Positions 5,910-8,085 of a DNA stretch of 8,085 nucleotides are shown one piece after another. The first letter of the stretch is position 1. Each line of letters opens with the position of its first letter. Origin of the DNA: Gemmataceae bacterium (GTDB lineage Bacteria > Planctomycetota > Planctomycetia > Gemmatales > Gemmataceae). Where the stretch lies: NCBI GenBank assembly GCA_009691815.1, contig SIAL01000146.1, positions 1 to 8,085 of the forward strand, written 5' to 3'. A program made the position numbers and the translations under genes. The notes beneath the pieces are model-generated. The model made no database searches. It saw nothing but the letters and a program-made list of their open reading frames with translations, and had not been told where the DNA came from.

Positions 5910-6650
5910 TTACCGCTTTAACCGCCATGGGCTTGATTGGTGTTGCTCCCGGGTTAGGGCAACCTCATCACCCCATTGGGCAAGGTCTGGCGCAGAAGCT
6001 TCGGAAAATGGGCCGAATAGATCCCCTAGCCAACCAAGAAACTCCTCACGGGTGGGAAGCGGCAAATTTGGCACCAAATCGGCCAACCCGGACAGTCGCT
6101 TTTCCAACTCGCTTTGACGCAATAGCAGGCCCCCATGTTGCAAAACGGCACCTTTTCGTTTCCGTTGGGCGCTACCCATCACCTTGTGACCGCCAACGAT
6201 AAGATCCCCGGCGGTGAGGTGTTGAAAACAGAGTCCCGACCGATCGAGGTAGATCCCCTCTCCCTCATGTAAAGAGGCCGGATAGCCCAAGGCCAACAAT
6301 CCTTGGGCAATCAAACCATGGATCCTACAAGGAAGCGAGGCGGTTTGGCTTGCCAGGGGGTGACTTGCAGGCAAGGCAAACGCATAGGTCCATTCATAAT
6401 GATGAAGCAGGGCTTCGCCCCCGGTGGACCGTCTGGCCCAAGGCGGTTGAGGGTTGTAGCCCATTGAGAGACGAATGTCCGCGGGTTGAAAATAGCCAAG
6501 GCTGAGTTCGGGTTTCCCCCAGTAATAGATCCGAATTGTTGCTATTCCCTTTTCGGCTAGCGATAACATCGCATCGTCACAAGCCATGGCAACCGCCACA
6601 GGATCCATCCGATCGGGAAGCCTCTTTATGAAATCAAACCCCTGATTCAT
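5910..6650 (-). CDS. lipM: LipM-like octanoyltransferase (lipoate/biotin ligase fold, LplA_LipB family)
   Basis: A protein of 246 residues starting MNQGFDFIKRLPDRMDP. The frame is open to 6785, but ATG 6650 fits the family start, follows a GGAGG 10 bases upstream, and limits the overlap with gcvPB to 17 bases. Motifs: RRSTGGEALLHH (73-84), the RRxTGGxAxxH acyl-binding loop; GLCFQHLTAGDL (139-150) with C141; and HKVMGSAQRKRKGAVLQHG (155-173) with K156. C141 and K156 are 15 residues apart, as I recall for C150 and K165 of B. subtilis LipM, which carries the octanoyl group on its Cys. E. coli LplA lacks this Cys, so an octanoyl-ACP-dependent transferase is more likely than an ATP-using lipoate ligase; a LipL-type amidotransferase is also possible. 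Known role: octanoylation of GcvH, later turned into lipoyl by LipA. Its position directly after gcvPB suits that role well. Confidence 0.87.
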   Translation of the reverse strand: MNQGFDFIKRLPDRMDPVAVAMACDDAMLSLAEKGIATIRIYYWGKPELSLGYFQPADIRLSMGYNPQPPWARRSTGGEALLHHYEWTYAFALPASHPLASQTASLPCRIHGLIAQGLLALGYPASLHEGEGIYLDRSGLCFQHLTAGDLIVGGHKVMGSAQRKRKGAVLQHGGLLLRQSELEKRLSGLADLVPNLPLPTREEFLGWLGDLFGPFSEASAPDLAQWGDEVALTREQHQSSPWRLKR

Positions 6651-8085
6651 GTAAGGGAGGCCTCCAGCGAAGGATGGGTGTCTTGGCGGCGGCCACCTCG
6701 TCCGGTCGGGAAATGCCAAGGGTATAGGGAGCGTTGTGTAGTGTTTCGGCAGTCTCCGACAGAATCGTTTTAATGGCCAAGGCAAACCCTTCCAGCGTTT
6801 CTTTGCTTTCTGTTTCGGTCGGCTCCATCATCAAAGCCTCTGGCACAACCATGGGAAAATAGACAGTGGGGGCATGGTAACCATGATCGAGAAGGCCCTT
6901 GCAGATGTCCATGGCGCTGATCCGTTTTTCCCGGCGAAAAAGTCGGGCACTGGCCACAAACTCGTGCATACACCTATCGCCCTTAGGCACTTCCAAGGTC
7001 CCTTTTAGAAGCGCCAGCAGGTAATTCGCGTTAAGGACGGCCTGTTCGGAAACCTCACGCAAGCCATTGCCCCCCAAAGTACAGATATAGGCAAACCCCC
7101 TTACCAAAACCCCAATGTTGCCAAGGAAACCGTGAACGCGCCCGATGGAAAGGGGCCGATCGTAACAAACCCCAAATCCGGTGGCGGTGCGAACCACCAT
7201 GGGAGAGGGGAGAAAAGGGGCAAGGAAATCCCTCACGGCAATGGGGCCGCTCCCTGGCCCACCCGCGCCATGGGGGCCGGTGAAGGTTTTGTGGACATTG
7301 TAGTGCATCATGTCGGCGCCAAAGTCCCCGGGCCGGGTGATACCAAGGATTGCGTTCATGTTGGCCCCATCAAGGTATACCAACCCGTTTACACGATGAA
7401 TGATTTCGGTGATTTCGGCGATCTGGCAATCGAATAGACCCAAAGTATTGGGGTTGGTGATCATAAAAACAGCGGTCCTACCATCGACCTTGGATCTTAG
7501 ATCCAGAAGGTCAACCAAGCCGTCGGCCCGACTTTTGACGGTAACCGCTTCAAACCCCGCCAAGGCCGCAGAGGCGGGGTTGGTTCCGTGGGCGGAATCG
7601 GGAACAAGTACCTGAGTTCGTTTGTCTTTTTTGTGCTTAAAATAGGCCGCGGCCACCAGCAGTGCAGTCAACTCTCCTTGGGCCCCGGCGGCGGGTTGGA
7701 TCGAAACTGCTGGAAGTCCGGAAATCTCCGCAAGGATCTCCTGCATCCCAAAAAGCAATTCCAAAATGCCTTGACTGATCGCATCCGGGGCAAGGGGATG
7801 AATCGCCGCAAACCCCGGCAACGACACAACCCTTTCATGCCGTTTGGGATTGTACTTCATCGTACAGGAACCCAACGGATAAAAGTTACTGTCAATCGCC
7901 ATATTTTTTGTGGATAGGTTGGTGTAATGGCGAACGATATCCAGTTCCGCCAACTCGGGAAGGTCCAATGGGGCAAAAGCCAAGGCCTCGGCGGGGAACA
8001 TCGCCTCCAATGGAATCTCGGGAACATCGACAGCTTCCACCCGATGAGCCCGTCGGTTGGAACGGGAAATTTCAAACAAAAGACC
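6634..8085 (-). CDS. gcvPB: Glycine dehydrogenase (decarboxylating) subunit 2, P-protein beta part, 5' end cut
   Basis: 483 codons are visible and the frame runs through the right edge; the first visible residues (GLLFEISRSNRR) match the inner part of the usual N-terminus, so only a few residues are probably missing and the TTG at 8079 is not the true start. The enzyme takes CO2 from glycine and passes the aminomethyl group to the lipoyl arm of GcvH. Counting from 8079: FYPLGSCTMKYNPK (66-79) is typical of the family; PDSAHGTNPASAA (160-172) and YLDGANMNA (235-243) belong to the PLP site; the PLP lysine is K264 in HYNVHKTFTGPHGAGG (codon 7290-7288). The C-terminal half is complete, ending HESGV. 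A separate subunit 2 implies a split P-protein, with gcvPA (and perhaps gcvH and gcvT) expected upstream beyond the edge. It overlaps the LipM-like gene by 17 bases. Confidence 0.97.
   Translation of the reverse strand, partial: GLLFEISRSNRRAHRVEAVDVPEIPLEAMFPAEALAFAPLDLPELAELDIVRHYTNLSTKNMAIDSNFYPLGSCTMKYNPKRHERVVSLPGFAAIHPLAPDAISQGILELLFGMQEILAEISGLPAVSIQPAAGAQGELTALLVAAAYFKHKKDKRTQVLVPDSAHGTNPASAALAGFEAVTVKSRADGLVDLLDLRSKVDGRTAVFMITNPNTLGLFDCQIAEITEIIHRVNGLVYLDGANMNAILGITRPGDFGADMMHYNVHKTFTGPHGAGGPGSGPIAVRDFLAPFLPSPMVVRTATGFGVCYDRPLSIGRVHGFLGNIGVLVRGFAYICTLGGNGLREVSEQAVLNANYLLALLKGTLEVPKGDRCMHEFVASARLFRREKRISAMDICKGLLDHGYHAPTVYFPMVVPEALMMEPTETESKETLEGFALAIKTILSETAETLHNAPYTLGISRPDEVAAAKTPILRWRPPLHESGV
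6661..6665 (-). promoter_or_regulatory. Ribosome binding site deciding the LipM-like start
   Basis: GGAGG on the minus strand inside the end of gcvPB, 10 bases before ATG 6650. It is half of a perfect 10-bp palindrome, ggaggcctcc (6656-6665). It supports the short start over the upstream in-frame ones, which would overlap gcvPB by up to about 150 bases. Confidence 0.6.

Noticed and set aside
6651..6785. N-terminal extension of the LipM-like frame
   Set aside because: It would overlap gcvPB by about 150 bases, the residues are Arg/Pro-rich without family similarity, and ATG 6650 has a ribosome site and fits the family start.
8077..8079. TTG as the start of gcvPB
   Set aside because: The frame continues to the edge with residues GLL that fit the family N-terminus, so the real start is outside the window.

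Overview
The window looks like an ordinary stretch of a bacterial chromosome of moderate GC content (roughly half, judged by eye), with tightly packed genes and short intergenic gaps. Several proteins resemble, from memory of the families, types I associate with Planctomycetota: the MarR regulator, the receiver-like protein before it, the stand-alone acyltransferase and the C-terminal domain of the large membrane protein. That placement is an inference of moderate strength; no rRNA, tRNA or marker gene is present. I see no mobile element, CRISPR array, RNA gene or phage signature.

Layout. Minus strand, left edge: the 5' part of a secreted protein made of 16-residue repeats (1-278), preceded by a poorly supported small basic ORF with a C2H2-like Cys/His cluster (291-725). 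Plus strand, 780-3416: a receiver-like protein coupled through an ATGA overlap to a MarR-family regulator, then, after a 120-bp gap holding a possible promoter, a stand-alone acyltransferase with the E2-type DHRxxDG motif overlapping a SAM-dependent methyltransferase by 32 bases. Minus strand, 3431-8085: a 518-residue membrane protein of unknown function carrying 11-residue tandem repeats, a DedA-family membrane protein with a structured leader and its own candidate promoter, a LipM-like octanoyltransferase, and the nearly complete glycine dehydrogenase subunit 2 (gcvPB), whose start lies beyond the right edge.

How the genes fit together. The clearest functional unit is gcvPB followed by the LipM-like gene, overlapping by 17 bases. 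The P-protein needs lipoylated GcvH as its partner, and LipM-type enzymes attach the octanoyl precursor of lipoate. The DedA gene downstream appears to be transcribed separately. The two plus-strand pairs look like two short operons: a regulatory pair and an acyl/methyl-transfer pair with an unknown substrate.

No complete new system is evident. The points most worth a second look are the alternative hairpins in the dedA leader, the acyltransferase-methyltransferase pair, the receiver/MarR pair, the small zinc-finger-like ORF placed 12 bases before the secreted repeat protein, and the unknown membrane protein.
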